Shown here: positions 51,818 through 60,953 of the stretch, one piece after another | Numbering within the stretch: the first letter of the stretch is position 1 | How the letters are laid out: every line of letters starts with the position of its first letter | Assembly (NCBI GenBank): GCA_964369995.1 | Contig: CAYJHH010000002.1 | Coordinates: 16,812 to 80,811 of the forward strand | Reading direction: 5' to 3' | Source of the DNA: CAYJAD01 sp964369995 | Lineage (GTDB): Bacteria > Desulfobacterota > Desulfovibrionia > Desulfovibrionales > Desulfovibrionaceae | Length of the DNA stretch: 64,000 bases | Position numbers and translations under genes: made by a program | Notes under the pieces: generated by a model | Seen by the model: only the letters and a program-made list of their open reading frames with translations | Told to the model about the DNA's origin: nothing | The model's database searches: none

Positions 51818-52720
51818 ATGAAATGTAAAGTTTGTAAAGAACCGGCGGTGGTCGCGCTACGTAGCCATCACGCAGGTTTTTGCGCCAAATGTTATATAGA
51901 ATTTTTTAGCGGTCAGGTGGAAAAGGGCATTCGCAAACAAAAGCTTTTTAGCCCTGAAGATAAAATCTTGGTGGCCTTGTCCGGCGGTAAGGACTCTTTA
52001 GCGCTCATGCTGGAGCTGTCGCGCCAAGGGTATGATGTCACAGGTTTGCATATTGATTTAGCCATTCCCGGCTCCTCCGCAGCCACTCGCGCCGTGGTAG
52101 AGCGTTTTTGTAAAGCCCATGGTTTTAAGCTTATTGTAAAAGATATGGCTGAAGAAGGTTTGGCTATTCCTTTAGTCAAAGCTAAATTAAAACGGCCTAT
52201 TTGTTCCGCTTGCGGTAAAATTAAGCGGTATTATTTTAATAAAGTTGCCATGGATGGTGGATATACAGCTTTGGCCACAGGGCATAATTTAGACGATGAA
52301 GTGGCGCGTTTATTTAGCAATACCATTCGCTGGGACTTGGCATACTTATCTGATCAAGGGCCTAAGCTTGAAGCAGAAGATGGCTTTGCCTGCAAAGTAA
52401 AACCTTTGTGGCGCTTAACGGAATTTGAAACGGCAAACTATGCTTTTTTAATGGGTATTGAAAATCATTATGAATCATGCCCATATAGTCAAGGTGCTTC
52501 TTTTACACAGCATAAACATTTGTGGCAGCAATTGGAAGAAGCCATGCCAGGGCGTAAAATCGACTTCTATCAAGGCTTTTTGAAAAGAGGGCGTCCCATA
52601 TTTTCAAAACACGAAGAAGAAGCAGGCGCACAATTGCAACCTTGCCCGCGTTGTGGCTATCCCACATCGGCAGATATGTGCGGCGTGTGCCGTATTAAAG
52701 ATGTGGTGGCTGGGGAGTAA
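51818..52720 (+). CDS. TtcA/TtuA-like tRNA thiolation enzyme
   Basis: A 300-residue ATP-dependent sulfur-transfer enzyme for tRNA modification. Zinc-binding pairs lie at the ends (CKVCKE with CAKC; CPRCGYPTSADMCGVCRI). The P-loop SGGKDSLALML is at about residues 54-64, and the iron-sulfur pair CSACGKIKRYY and the GHNLDDEVARLF motif follow. The zinc-ended layout resembles TtuA/CTU1-type more than short TtcA. AAGGATATCAT precedes the ATG. The gene stands alone with a promoter region of about 80 bp. The tRNA position modified is not certain. Confidence 0.88.
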   Translation: MKCKVCKEPAVVALRSHHAGFCAKCYIEFFSGQVEKGIRKQKLFSPEDKILVALSGGKDSLALMLELSRQGYDVTGLHIDLAIPGSSAATRAVVERFCKAHGFKLIVKDMAEEGLAIPLVKAKLKRPICSACGKIKRYYFNKVAMDGGYTALATGHNLDDEVARLFSNTIRWDLAYLSDQGPKLEAEDGFACKVKPLWRLTEFETANYAFLMGIENHYESCPYSQGASFTQHKHLWQQLEEAMPGRKIDFYQGFLKRGRPIFSKHEEEAGAQLQPCPRCGYPTSADMCGVCRIKDVVAGE

Positions 52721-52825
52721 TTTACGGTAGCCTAGATATTTTTTTTAAGACTTTTATGGACAAAAGCCTTTAAAAAAAATCATGGCGGCAATAGTTTGTT
52801 TTCTTAAAAGATGCATAAAATCCAA

Positions 52826-52853
52826 AAAAAGCCACCGGAGACGGTGGCTTTTT
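52826..52853. terminator. Bidirectional terminator between the TtuA-like gene and cheV
   Basis: AAAAAGCCACCG pairs perfectly with CGGTGGCTTTTT around GAGA, with T runs on both strands. It separates two convergent genes. Confidence 0.9.
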
Positions 52854-52883
52854 GTTTGTAGCTTAAAAAGTGCTTAAGACGAC

Positions 52884-53891
52884 TTATTTATTACTTAAAA
52901 GAGGGTTATCAGGGAAGATGCCATCTTCTCTTTCTTGGATAAGAGCCAAAGCACGACGTGCTAAATAGGTTACTTCGGGCTTAGATATTTGATCATCGGC
53001 GCCCACAGCTTCACCCTTATGGCGTAACTTATCTGTAATTAATGATGAGAAGAGAATGACAGGTAATTGGCTTAAGGTCTTATCTTCTTTAATTTGCTTT
53101 GTCAGGTTATGACCGTCCATCATGGGCATTTCAATGTCAGACACCACCACTTGCACAAAGTCGGTAATGGGGCGATCTTCACTTTCTGCCTTAGCTTTAT
53201 AAGCGCACAGCTTATCCCAGGCTTCTGCACCATGCGAGCAAATGGTCACTTCAAAATTAGCTTTTTCCAAAAGGTCGCGTAGCATTTCGCGGATAAGAGC
53301 AGAGTCGTCTGCCACCATGGCGCGGCGGCGTACATCTTGATTCCATTCTTCATCCATATCTTCAAAGCGCAGACCAAGGGCAGGATTTAAGGTAGCCACA
53401 ATTTTTTCAAGGTCTAACAAAAAGACAATGCGGTTTTCTAAGTGAACCACACCAATTACAGTATTGTTAGAAATTTTTGATACATAAGGCGTTGGGGCTT
53501 CCACTTCTTCCCAAGAAATACGGTGAATGCGATTCACGCCAGAAACCTTAAAAGCCGTGGTCACAGAGTTAAATTCAGTAACAATGGTTTTAGGCTCTTC
53601 TGCTTGGTCCATGGGCTCTTTGCCAAGCCACATGCCAAGATCCACCAAAGGAATAATATGCGAACGCAAGTTAAAGGCACCAAGCACACAGGGGTGTTGT
53701 ACTTCTGGTAGTTCTGTAGCTTTGGGCATGCGGATAATTTCCAGCACTTTAGCTACGTTTACACCATAGTAGCCACGGTAGCCTTCGGGAATGAGGGTGC
53801 CGTCTTCGGCGACAGATTTCTCATCTATGTAAAATTCTACTATTTCCAGCTCATTGGTGCCGGCTTCGAGAAGAATATTAGTTTGTGCCAT
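52884..53891 (-). CDS. cheV: CheV-type chemotaxis protein (CheW domain plus receiver)
   Basis: A 335-residue coupling protein. The CheW-like domain fills residues about 15-170 (ELEIVEFYIDEK, then YYGVNVAKVLEIIRMPKATE, LRSHIIPLVDLGMWLG). The receiver domain follows at about 190-315, with the acidic pocket ADDSALIREML and the phosphoacceptor Asp in VVVSDIEMPMMDG, then ILFSSLIT. Start at 53891 follows GAGGGAGAG. CheV couples receptors to CheA and adjusts sensitivity through phosphorylation. It is the first of a minus-strand run with ispH beyond it upstream, but the 65-bp gap leaves coupling open. Confidence 0.92.
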   Translation of the reverse strand: MAQTNILLEAGTNELEIVEFYIDEKSVAEDGTLIPEGYRGYYGVNVAKVLEIIRMPKATELPEVQHPCVLGAFNLRSHIIPLVDLGMWLGKEPMDQAEEPKTIVTEFNSVTTAFKVSGVNRIHRISWEEVEAPTPYVSKISNNTVIGVVHLENRIVFLLDLEKIVATLNPALGLRFEDMDEEWNQDVRRRAMVADDSALIREMLRDLLEKANFEVTICSHGAEAWDKLCAYKAKAESEDRPITDFVQVVVSDIEMPMMDGHNLTKQIKEDKTLSQLPVILFSSLITDKLRHKGEAVGADDQISKPEVTYLARRALALIQEREDGIFPDNPLLSNK

Positions 53892-53956
53892 ACGCTCTCC
53901 CTCGTGGCGTGTAAAGTTGTACCCAAAAGGGCTCACAAAAGGTTGCAGGTTTTGGA

Positions 53957-54802
53957 CTAGAGGCTTCCCAAAAAAGTATGAACCTCATCTATAAGTCTTT
54001 TCGGCGTAGATGCGCCAGCCGTTAGACCTATTCGTGAAAAAAGTGAAAATTTTTCTTTTTCTAATTCTTGTACTGTTTCCACATGCCAAGTGGGAACCCC
54101 CTTGGCAGAAGCCACATCGGCCAGTCTGCACGTGTTGCCGCTGGCTTTTCCGCCCACCACCACCACAGCATCCACACTTTCAGCAATGTGCATGATTTCT
54201 TCTTGTCTTTCGTGGGTAGCATGGCAAATGGTTGATAAGACGGGGGTGTTCGCAGTTTCCTTTTGGATATATTCCACAATGTCTGCAAATATTTTTCCGT
54301 CTTGAGTGGTCTGTGAGGCTAGCACGTAAGATGTGGAAGGTGCAAGCTTTATTGTGCATAATTTTTCTAGTGAGTCAAATACGTAGGCCTCATGTCCTGC
54401 ATAGGAAACAAGGCCGCGCACTTCAGGGTGATCTTCTTCACCAAAAAGTAATAAAGTACTGCCATTTTGTGTGGCTTTGGCAATGGCAAGTTGGGCTCTT
54501 TTTACTTTAGGACAGGTGGCATCAATGACAGTAGCGCCGCTTTGAACAAGAAGAGCTTCTTCTTGCTGTGGTACTCCGTGGGCACGCACAATAACACAGT
54601 CGTCGGCATGAACCTCTTGCACGGATGTTAAGCATTGCACGCCTTGGGAAGCATAGTATTCTAATACTTGAGGATTATGAATAATAGGCCCCAAGGTGCA
54701 AATGCGGGCGGCTTGTGCTTCTTGTAAAGCTGTATCTAATTTATTTAAGGCTAGGGCAACGCCCATACAAAAGCCTGCGGTTTTGGCACGAATAACTTCC
54801 AT
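53957..54802 (-). CDS. ispH: 4-hydroxy-3-methylbut-2-enyl diphosphate reductase IspH
   Basis: A 281-residue iron-sulfur enzyme for the last step of the MEP isoprenoid pathway. The cluster cysteines lie in TAGFCMGVALAL (Cys12), DATCPKVKRAQ, and STICHATHERQEEI; SGNTCRLADV is the conserved substrate loop. The usual length is about 280-320. GAAGGAAGG precedes the ATG. It lies 12 bp downstream of the dus gene on the same strand. Confidence 0.95.
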   Translation of the reverse strand: MEVIRAKTAGFCMGVALALNKLDTALQEAQAARICTLGPIIHNPQVLEYYASQGVQCLTSVQEVHADDCVIVRAHGVPQQEEALLVQSGATVIDATCPKVKRAQLAIAKATQNGSTLLLFGEEDHPEVRGLVSYAGHEAYVFDSLEKLCTIKLAPSTSYVLASQTTQDGKIFADIVEYIQKETANTPVLSTICHATHERQEEIMHIAESVDAVVVVGGKASGNTCRLADVASAKGVPTWHVETVQELEKEKFSLFSRIGLTAGASTPKRLIDEVHTFLGSL

Positions 54803-54814
54803 AATACCTTCCTT

Positions 54815-55816
54815 CTATGATTGACTATCACTAACATAGGCAAAAAAAACACCCAAAAGCTCACGCAGCTCGTGAAAACTTGTGCATGAGGCCATTTCTT
54901 GGCGCAAGCGCTTCACTCCGGGAAAGTGATGTACATAGCGCGGCACAAAGGTGCGCATTTTTAATAAGGCCACGCGTTCAGAGCTATAGGCTTGTGCCAA
55001 TACCATATGTCTTTCGATGAGTTGCATAAGTTTTTCAGCATGGGGCTTGGGTTGTATTCCTTGTTCTAACAGCTGAATATGCTCTTGAAAAATTTGGGGG
55101 TTTTGCATGGCTCCTCGCGCGTACATAACTGTACTTACCCCTGTTTGCTCAAGGCAGCGCACGCCATCTTGAGGGGAGAATAAATCTCCACTGGCAATGA
55201 CTGGAATATCTAATAATTGTGTAAGGGTGGCAAGGTGTTCCCAAGCTGCTTCGCCGCGAAAACCTTGCTTAGCTGTACGTGGATGCAAGGTTATCCAGCC
55301 GGCACCAAGGTCTTGCAAACGTAAAGCTAGCTCTTGCCACACATGGCTTTCTTCTGTCCATCCCAAGCGAATTTTAAAACCCATGGCATTTTTACCTGCA
55401 AGGTCAATCATACTCTTGGCCACAGCAAGGCTATTGTCTAAGTCTTTAAGCATGGCAGAGCCACAGCCAGTTTTATTTACCTTGGGTACAGAACAGCCCA
55501 TATTGAGGTCAAAGTATTGAAAACCTTGTTGTAAAAGTTCTTGTAAGGCTTTTTCCATGAAGGGGATTTCATTGCCAAAAAGCTGCACCACCAAAAAATT
55601 ACCTTGCGAAGTGTCAGAATCTTCAGGGGTGGTGGCCAGCAAATCTTGAGTGCCATTACTTTTATATACAAGCCCTTTGGCACTGACCATTTCTGTACAA
55701 GCAACGCGAGCGCCATGCTCTCGGCAGAGCAAGCGAAAGGTCAGGTCAGAATAGCCGGCCAAGGGGGCAAGCCAAGGAGTGTTGGCTTGGAGGGGAAGTG
55801 GGAGAAGTTGTGTCAC
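54815..55816 (-). CDS. dus: tRNA-dihydrouridine synthase
   Basis: A 333-residue flavoenzyme that reduces uridine to dihydrouridine in tRNA. The FMN start LAPLAGYSDLTFRLLCREHG, the catalytic Cys in DLNMGCSVPKVNKTGCGSAM, and the GFKIRLGW and HPRTAKQGFRGEA motifs are present. It starts at a GTG with AAAGGT before it; no in-frame ATG near the conserved N-terminus fits better. The DusB/DusA subgroup cannot be settled from these motifs. It lies just upstream of ispH. Confidence 0.92.
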   Translation of the reverse strand: MTQLLPLPLQANTPWLAPLAGYSDLTFRLLCREHGARVACTEMVSAKGLVYKSNGTQDLLATTPEDSDTSQGNFLVVQLFGNEIPFMEKALQELLQQGFQYFDLNMGCSVPKVNKTGCGSAMLKDLDNSLAVAKSMIDLAGKNAMGFKIRLGWTEESHVWQELALRLQDLGAGWITLHPRTAKQGFRGEAAWEHLATLTQLLDIPVIASGDLFSPQDGVRCLEQTGVSTVMYARGAMQNPQIFQEHIQLLEQGIQPKPHAEKLMQLIERHMVLAQAYSSERVALLKMRTFVPRYVHHFPGVKRLRQEMASCTSFHELRELLGVFFAYVSDSQS

Positions 55817-55909
55817 GGTAAACCTTTATATAAAGACCTTCACAAAACCTTGGGTGCAAAGGATTAAGGGGCGTTAGCAGTACATACACTATGCCCACGG
55901 AGAAAATTT

Positions 55910-56599
55910 TTAAGAAAAATACGCCGCTTTGGCAAGTTTTTTCAGAACAAGTTCTCCCTGTTGTGTTTGTGTTGCCTCTAGCCCCACCGAGGGTAAAAAA
56001 GCGTGCACAGGGCGCCCCAAAAAGCAGGGCAATAGCTGTGCAGCCATGTGGGCTTTTTCAGTGCAAAGCTGACGAAAGGCTAAATCATAGCGTACACATT
56101 GTAAGATGCTTTCGCTCAGGTCTTCTCGTATGGGAGATGTACTTTGAAAAATTTCATACGCAGCATCTGCCAAAGGATGCAAGGGGCAAGCTTCTTCGTG
56201 AGCTTCCACAAGTTCCAGCCAGCCTGGCTGAAGCAAAGGCATGTCAGCACGGCAAGCGCGATCTTGATGGTACATGTGGGCAAGGGCCTGAGTATCGGTG
56301 CAAAAAAGCGCCGCACATTGCGCAGGACGTAGGGGGTGCAGGTCGCATCCTGCGGCTGAGTGGAAGATGCAATGCCATGGGTGGGCTTGCTCGCCAGTAC
56401 CCATAATTTTTATGGCCTCGCGCTCAAGGGGCATAAGCCTGTTAAGAACGGGGTCAAAGGTCAATTCGCCGGTGCGAAGCGTAAGTATGTGTGCAAAGGT
56501 TAACAAGCCCTGTTCCATGAGGGGCATGTCTTCTTTGTGTAAAAGGGGGCCGCCTTTTTGGCAACAGATACCGCATTGAGTACAAGAAAGATTGTGCAT
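55910..56599 (-). CDS. YkgJ-family cysteine cluster protein
   Basis: A 229-residue protein whose N-terminus CTQCGICCQKGGPLLHKED carries the cysteine pattern of the YkgJ/UPF0153 family, proposed to bind zinc or an iron-sulfur cluster. A further cysteine set lies at WHCIFHSAAGCDLHPLRPAQ, then CAALFC, typical of the family. Function is unknown. The gene starts upstream of the dus gene on the same strand with about 90 bp between, and a grpE terminator lies behind it. Confidence 0.82.
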   Translation of the reverse strand: MHNLSCTQCGICCQKGGPLLHKEDMPLMEQGLLTFAHILTLRTGELTFDPVLNRLMPLEREAIKIMGTGEQAHPWHCIFHSAAGCDLHPLRPAQCAALFCTDTQALAHMYHQDRACRADMPLLQPGWLELVEAHEEACPLHPLADAAYEIFQSTSPIREDLSESILQCVRYDLAFRQLCTEKAHMAAQLLPCFLGRPVHAFLPSVGLEATQTQQGELVLKKLAKAAYFS

Positions 56600-56660
56600 G
56601 GCTTTGTGTAAGGAAAAATGACAAAACTAGCAAGGGCTAGGGGAGGTCGGTTTTTTTAAA

Positions 56661-56693
56661 GAAAAACCCCCAAGGCTTTGGGGCTTGGAGGTT
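56661..56693 (-). terminator. Terminator after grpE
   Basis: On the minus strand AACCTCCAAG and CTTGGGGGTT pair (one mismatch) around a 9-nt loop, followed by TTTTTC and more T residues, 60-95 bp after the grpE stop. Confidence 0.7.
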
Positions 56694-56755
56694 TATTATT
56701 TTGTTAATGAGCAGCACCCAAAAAGTACGCTCTTTAGCAAAGTATTTTTTGTTGC

Positions 56756-57337
56756 TTATTTTTTGCTAATGCCCACTTTGGCCGGACGAATTAAGCGCCC
56801 TTTAAGTTTATAGCCGCGCTGCATAACATTACTTACATGGTTTTCTTCCATGTCGTCACGTGTTTCAAAAATGAGCCCTTCATGCAATTCGGGGGTAAAT
56901 TCTTCACCCACTTGCCCCACAGGTTCTAGCCCATGCGTTTTTACTGCTTCTAAAAGGAGCTTGCGGGTCATTTCAATGCCCATAAGCATGTCTTTACAGG
57001 CTTCATTTTGCCCGCCGTACTGTAGCGCAAGGTCTAGGTTGTCAAGGCTGGGCAAAAGGCTTGAAAGCACTTTTTCTGCAGCATAGGTCAATTGCTCTTC
57101 GTGCTCGCGAGCAAGGCGTTTTTTATAATTTTCCATTTCTGCCAAGGCGCGCAAGCGAGTTTGGTCGGCTTCTTCTTTTACCGAGCAAGAGGGGCAAATG
57201 TGCTCAAGACAGAGTTCGTTAAGGTTTTCGGGAATCTGAGGAATGATACATTCGTCAGCAAACCCTTCAAAAAGATCTTGTTCGGCCTGTTCATTTTGTG
57301 CGGCCTTATATGCGTCGTGTTGTTTTTTGGATGACAT
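56756..57337 (-). CDS. grpE: Nucleotide exchange factor GrpE
   Basis: A 193-residue cochaperone that releases ADP from DnaK. Start at 57337 (MSSKKQHD) follows AAGGAG; the longer frame to 57382 is unlikely. An acidic N-terminal part is followed by the long helix (LRALAEMENYKKRLAREHEE), and the C-terminal beta domain ends LKGRLIRPAKVGISKK with the family RPA.VxVS pattern. The N-terminal CxxC-like ICPSCSVK is unusual. dnaK is not adjacent here. Confidence 0.93.
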   Translation of the reverse strand: MSSKKQHDAYKAAQNEQAEQDLFEGFADECIIPQIPENLNELCLEHICPSCSVKEEADQTRLRALAEMENYKKRLAREHEEQLTYAAEKVLSSLLPSLDNLDLALQYGGQNEACKDMLMGIEMTRKLLLEAVKTHGLEPVGQVGEEFTPELHEGLIFETRDDMEENHVSNVMQRGYKLKGRLIRPAKVGISKK

Positions 57338-57649
57338 GAAAGACTCCTTCGTAGGCTCTATTTTTAAGCAAGCCTTGGGCAACTGTCAAGACCTCACCAC
57401 GAATATTTTATTTTAACTGGGTAAAATGTAATGTCATTTTTTAAGTGTTTCTAAAGGATTCTTGTGAAGCATGGATGGGAAAAAAGATGTTTTTGATTAA
57501 AAGTGTGCATAAAAGTAGCACTTCATTTTGTGCATTTTAACAGGGCACAAAAGCTCGACTTTTAGTATTTATTGCGGTAACATGCCTGTCCAATATGTGA
57601 GGTGTCCTTCTGATATGTATTGTAACAGGGACATTTCAAAGGAGAAACT

Positions 57650-58963
57650 ATGTCCTGTCGTATTATTACATGTACCACAGAAAAAGATTGGCCCCAGCTG
57701 GAAGCCGTGCTTAAAGGGCGCGAGGATACAGGCGAAAGCGTAGATGGAGCCGTGCAAGAAATTTTACAAAATGTGCAAGAACACGGTGATGCTGCTTTAT
57801 TAGAATACACCAAGCGCTTTGATTGCCCCCATGCCGATGCTGACTTTGCTTTGCGTCTGGATGCTTCTGAAATAGCCAGGGGCGCAGCGCAAGTTTCTGG
57901 TGAAGATTTATCCATCATTGCAGAAGCCGCCTCTAATATTAGAACTTTCCACCAAGCACAGGTGGAAAAATCATGGTTTATCACCCGCGAAGATGGCACC
58001 ATATTGGGTCAGCAGGTGGTACCTGTGGATAGAGCAGGGCTGTATGTTCCTGGTGGTAAAGGGGGGGATACTCCTTTACTTTCGAGCCTGCTTATGAATG
58101 CCATTCCCGCTCAGGTGGCAGGGGTAAAAGAGTTGGCCGTGGTAACACCGCCCCGCCCCGATGGTAGCATTAATCCACATATTTTAGCTGTGGCACACTT
58201 GCTTGATATTGACGAAGTGTATCGCATGGGCTCTGCTTGGGCCATTGCAGCTTTAGCTTACGGAACACAAAGCCTGCCTCCCGTGGATGTGATTGTGGGG
58301 CCGGGGAATATTTATGTGACCACAGCCAAGCGCATGGTGCAAGGGCGCGTGGGTATTGATATGATAGCTGGCCCCAGTGAAGTGCTTGTCATTGCCGATG
58401 GCTCTGCCAATCCTGCATGGGTGGCGGCGGATATGCTCTCGCAAGCTGAGCATGATGCTTTGGCTTCCGCGGTATGTATTACGGATACACCTTTTATGGC
58501 AGAAGCCATTCAGCGTGAACTTGAAATCCAATGCGCAGCCTTGCCTCGCGTGGACTTGGCTTCTCAGGCTTTAAAAAAATGGAGCGCCATTGTGGTGGTG
58601 CCAAGTATGCGTGTGGGTGTGGCTTTGGCCAATCTTGTGGCTCCGGAGCATTTAGAGTTGTGCGTCAAAGACCCCTGGGCCATGTTGCCTCATATTAAAC
58701 ATGCCGGCGCCATTTTTATGGGCTCGCACTCTCCCGAAGCTGTGGGAGATTATTTTGCAGGGCCTAACCATGTGTTACCCACCATGGGTACAGCACGTTT
58801 TTCCTCTGCCCTTTCGGTGCAGACTTTTTGTAAGCGCTCTTCGGTGGTGGCGGCTTCTTCTGCTTTTGTGCAAAAGCATGCCACATCCATTGCGCGCCTC
58901 GCTCGCCTTGAAGGCTTAGAAGCCCACGCGCGTTCCATGGAATGCCGTATAAAAAGAGCTTAA
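57650..58963 (+). CDS. hisD: Histidinol dehydrogenase HisD
   Basis: A 437-residue NAD enzyme that oxidises histidinol to histidine in two steps. Family sequences include YVPGGKGGDTPLLSSLLMNA, GPGNIYVTTAKRMV and GVDMIAGPSE-type stretches, with catalytic QAEHDALA and AGPNHVLPTMGTA, the metal-binding Glu/His positions. AAAGGAGAAAC precedes the ATG. It is alone, away from other his genes, and is followed by purC after 68 bp. Confidence 0.96.
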   Translation: MSCRIITCTTEKDWPQLEAVLKGREDTGESVDGAVQEILQNVQEHGDAALLEYTKRFDCPHADADFALRLDASEIARGAAQVSGEDLSIIAEAASNIRTFHQAQVEKSWFITREDGTILGQQVVPVDRAGLYVPGGKGGDTPLLSSLLMNAIPAQVAGVKELAVVTPPRPDGSINPHILAVAHLLDIDEVYRMGSAWAIAALAYGTQSLPPVDVIVGPGNIYVTTAKRMVQGRVGIDMIAGPSEVLVIADGSANPAWVAADMLSQAEHDALASAVCITDTPFMAEAIQRELEIQCAALPRVDLASQALKKWSAIVVVPSMRVGVALANLVAPEHLELCVKDPWAMLPHIKHAGAIFMGSHSPEAVGDYFAGPNHVLPTMGTARFSSALSVQTFCKRSSVVAASSAFVQKHATSIARLARLEGLEAHARSMECRIKRA

Positions 58964-59031
58964 TGAGTAAATAACTACACCTAAAAGTGTTGGCTTACAG
59001 GTAAACACTTTTTACTAGGAGATAAAGATTT

Positions 59032-59931
59032 ATGAAAGTTGTTATGCAAACCACTGTCACAGCATTTCCCCTGATTGCTCGTGGTAAAGTTCGCGATATG
59101 TATGAAATTGATGATGAAACCTTACTTATTGTCACCACAGACCGTATGTCTGCTTTTGACGTGATTATGAGTGAACCTGTGCCTTATAAAGGTGTTATCC
59201 TCAATAAAATTACCTTGTTTTGGATGGATAAGTTCAAAGATATTATTCCCAATCACCTCATTGAAAGTGATGTGAATAAATTCCCCGAAGCATTACAACC
59301 TTGGAAAGAAGAGCTCGAAGGTCGCTCTGTATTGGTGAAAAAGGCTAAACCCTTGCCCGTAGAATGTATTGTGCGCGGCTGTTTAACCGGATCTGGCTGG
59401 AAGGATTATAAAGCCACCGGTAGCCTTTGCGGATATGATTTACCTGCCAATATGAAAGAATCTGCTAAAATTGAACCTGCGATTTTTACTCCTTCCACCA
59501 AAGCCGAGCTTGGCGAGCATGATGAAAATATCACTGTGGCACAAGCTACAGCACTGCTTGGTGAAGAAATAGCCAAGAAGGTGCAAGAAACATCTTTGCG
59601 TATTTTTGAATCCGGTCGTGAATACGCAGCCACTCGCGGTATTCTTATGGCAGATACCAAATTTGAATTTGGTATGGTGAACGGTGAGCTTGTGCTCATT
59701 GATGAAGTTATGACCCCTGACTCTTCGCGTTTTTGGCCTGCAGATCAATACGAAGAAGGCCGTGGTCAACCCAGTTTTGACAAACAATATTTGCGCGATT
59801 GGCTCTCTGCTCAGCCTTGGGATAAAACCCCACCTGCGCCTACTTTGCCCCAAGATATTATTGATGCCACTGCAGGACGTTATGCAGAGGCATATAAAAT
59901 CCTTACCGGTAAATCCTTTGACGCGGAATAA
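59032..59931 (+). CDS. purC: SAICAR synthetase PurC
   Basis: A 299-residue purine enzyme that joins CAIR with aspartate. ARGKVRDMYEIDDETLLIVT is the N-terminal signature, followed by VECIVRGCLTGSGWKDYKAT and EVMTPDSSRFWPADQYEEGR. AGGAGATAAAG precedes the ATG. The length fits the bacterial family of about 300 residues. The spacing of 9 bp to fabI suggests joint transcription. Confidence 0.96.
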   Translation: MKVVMQTTVTAFPLIARGKVRDMYEIDDETLLIVTTDRMSAFDVIMSEPVPYKGVILNKITLFWMDKFKDIIPNHLIESDVNKFPEALQPWKEELEGRSVLVKKAKPLPVECIVRGCLTGSGWKDYKATGSLCGYDLPANMKESAKIEPAIFTPSTKAELGEHDENITVAQATALLGEEIAKKVQETSLRIFESGREYAATRGILMADTKFEFGMVNGELVLIDEVMTPDSSRFWPADQYEEGRGQPSFDKQYLRDWLSAQPWDKTPPAPTLPQDIIDATAGRYAEAYKILTGKSFDAE

Positions 59932-59940
59932 GAGGTGAGT

Positions 59941-60705
59941 ATGATACTTCAAGGTAAAAGAGCATTAATTCTTGGTTTAGCCAATAATAAAAGTATTGCC
60001 TATGGCGTGGCTGAAGCTTTTAAAGCTCAAGGTGCACGTTTGGCTTTTTCCTATGTGGGTGATGCCATTAAAAAACGTGTGGAGCCCATCAGTGAAGAAA
60101 TGGGCGGCGAGTTCACCGTGGCATTGGATGTGTGTGATGATGCACAAATCGCAGCCGCTGTGGAAAGCGTCAAAGAAAAATGGGGCGGCATAGATATTCT
60201 TATTCACTCCGTGGCTTTTGCCAATCGTGAAGACTTGCAAGGACGCTTCTTAGACACAGGCCGTGATGGCTATAGGCTTGCCCAAGATGTGTCTTCCTAT
60301 TCCCTCACTGCTGTATGTCAAGCTTTTGAACCTTTGCTCACCGATGGTGCTTCTGTTGTCACCATGACCTATAATGGTTCGCAACGTGTGCTGCCCGGCT
60401 ATAATGTCATGGGCGTGGCCAAAGCTTCTTTAGAATGTTCCATGCGCTACTTGGCTGTGGATTTAGGCGCCAAAAATGTGCGTATCAATGCCATTAGCGC
60501 AGGCCCCATTAAAACCTTGGCAGCCTCTGCCGTGGCTAGTCTTAAAAATATCTTTACGCATATTGAAGAGCACGCCCCCTTGCGTCGCAATGTGACCACT
60601 GCTGACGTGGGCGGCGCCGCTGTATTCCTTGGTTCTGACCTTTCCTCTGCTGTGACAGGTCAAATCATTTATGTGGATGGCGGTTATAATATTATGGGTA
60701 TTTAA
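59941..60705 (+). CDS. fabI: NADH-dependent enoyl-ACP reductase FabI
   Basis: A 254-residue SDR that makes the last reduction in each fatty-acid elongation cycle. Start at 59941 follows AGAGGTGAG; a GTG two codons earlier is less likely. ALILGLANNKSIAYGVAEAF is the FabI-specific start, and the catalytic YNVMGVAKASLE has Tyr-X6-Lys. SAGPIKTLAAS and IYVDGGYNIMGI are typical. It is the usual triclosan target class. A very strong terminator follows. Confidence 0.96.
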   Translation: MILQGKRALILGLANNKSIAYGVAEAFKAQGARLAFSYVGDAIKKRVEPISEEMGGEFTVALDVCDDAQIAAAVESVKEKWGGIDILIHSVAFANREDLQGRFLDTGRDGYRLAQDVSSYSLTAVCQAFEPLLTDGASVVTMTYNGSQRVLPGYNVMGVAKASLECSMRYLAVDLGAKNVRINAISAGPIKTLAASAVASLKNIFTHIEEHAPLRRNVTTADVGGAAVFLGSDLSSAVTGQIIYVDGGYNIMGI

Positions 60706-60741
60706 TGCCATTTCTAGTGTACTAGCTAGAATATTTAAGAT

Positions 60742-60777
60742 AAAAATGACATTTATTACAATAAATGTCATTTTTTT
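60742..60777 (+). terminator. Very strong terminator after fabI
   Basis: AAAAATGACATTTATT pairs perfectly with AATAAATGTCATTTTT (16 bp, minimal loop), then TT. It serves the purC-fabI transcript and can also act on the minus strand. Confidence 0.9.
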
Positions 60778-60953
60778 ATGTTTTTTTTTGTATTATTATG
60801 GACAGTGTCACTGCAAGGATATATATGTAGGGAAGATTTTAAGCTGTAATTTCCCACGAGTAACTAGTATAAATAGCAACCTTTTTGCTATGTTTCCCAA
60901 AAAATTGTGTCATAGAATGTTGTGTAATGAACGAAAGGAGGGAGAAAAATTAT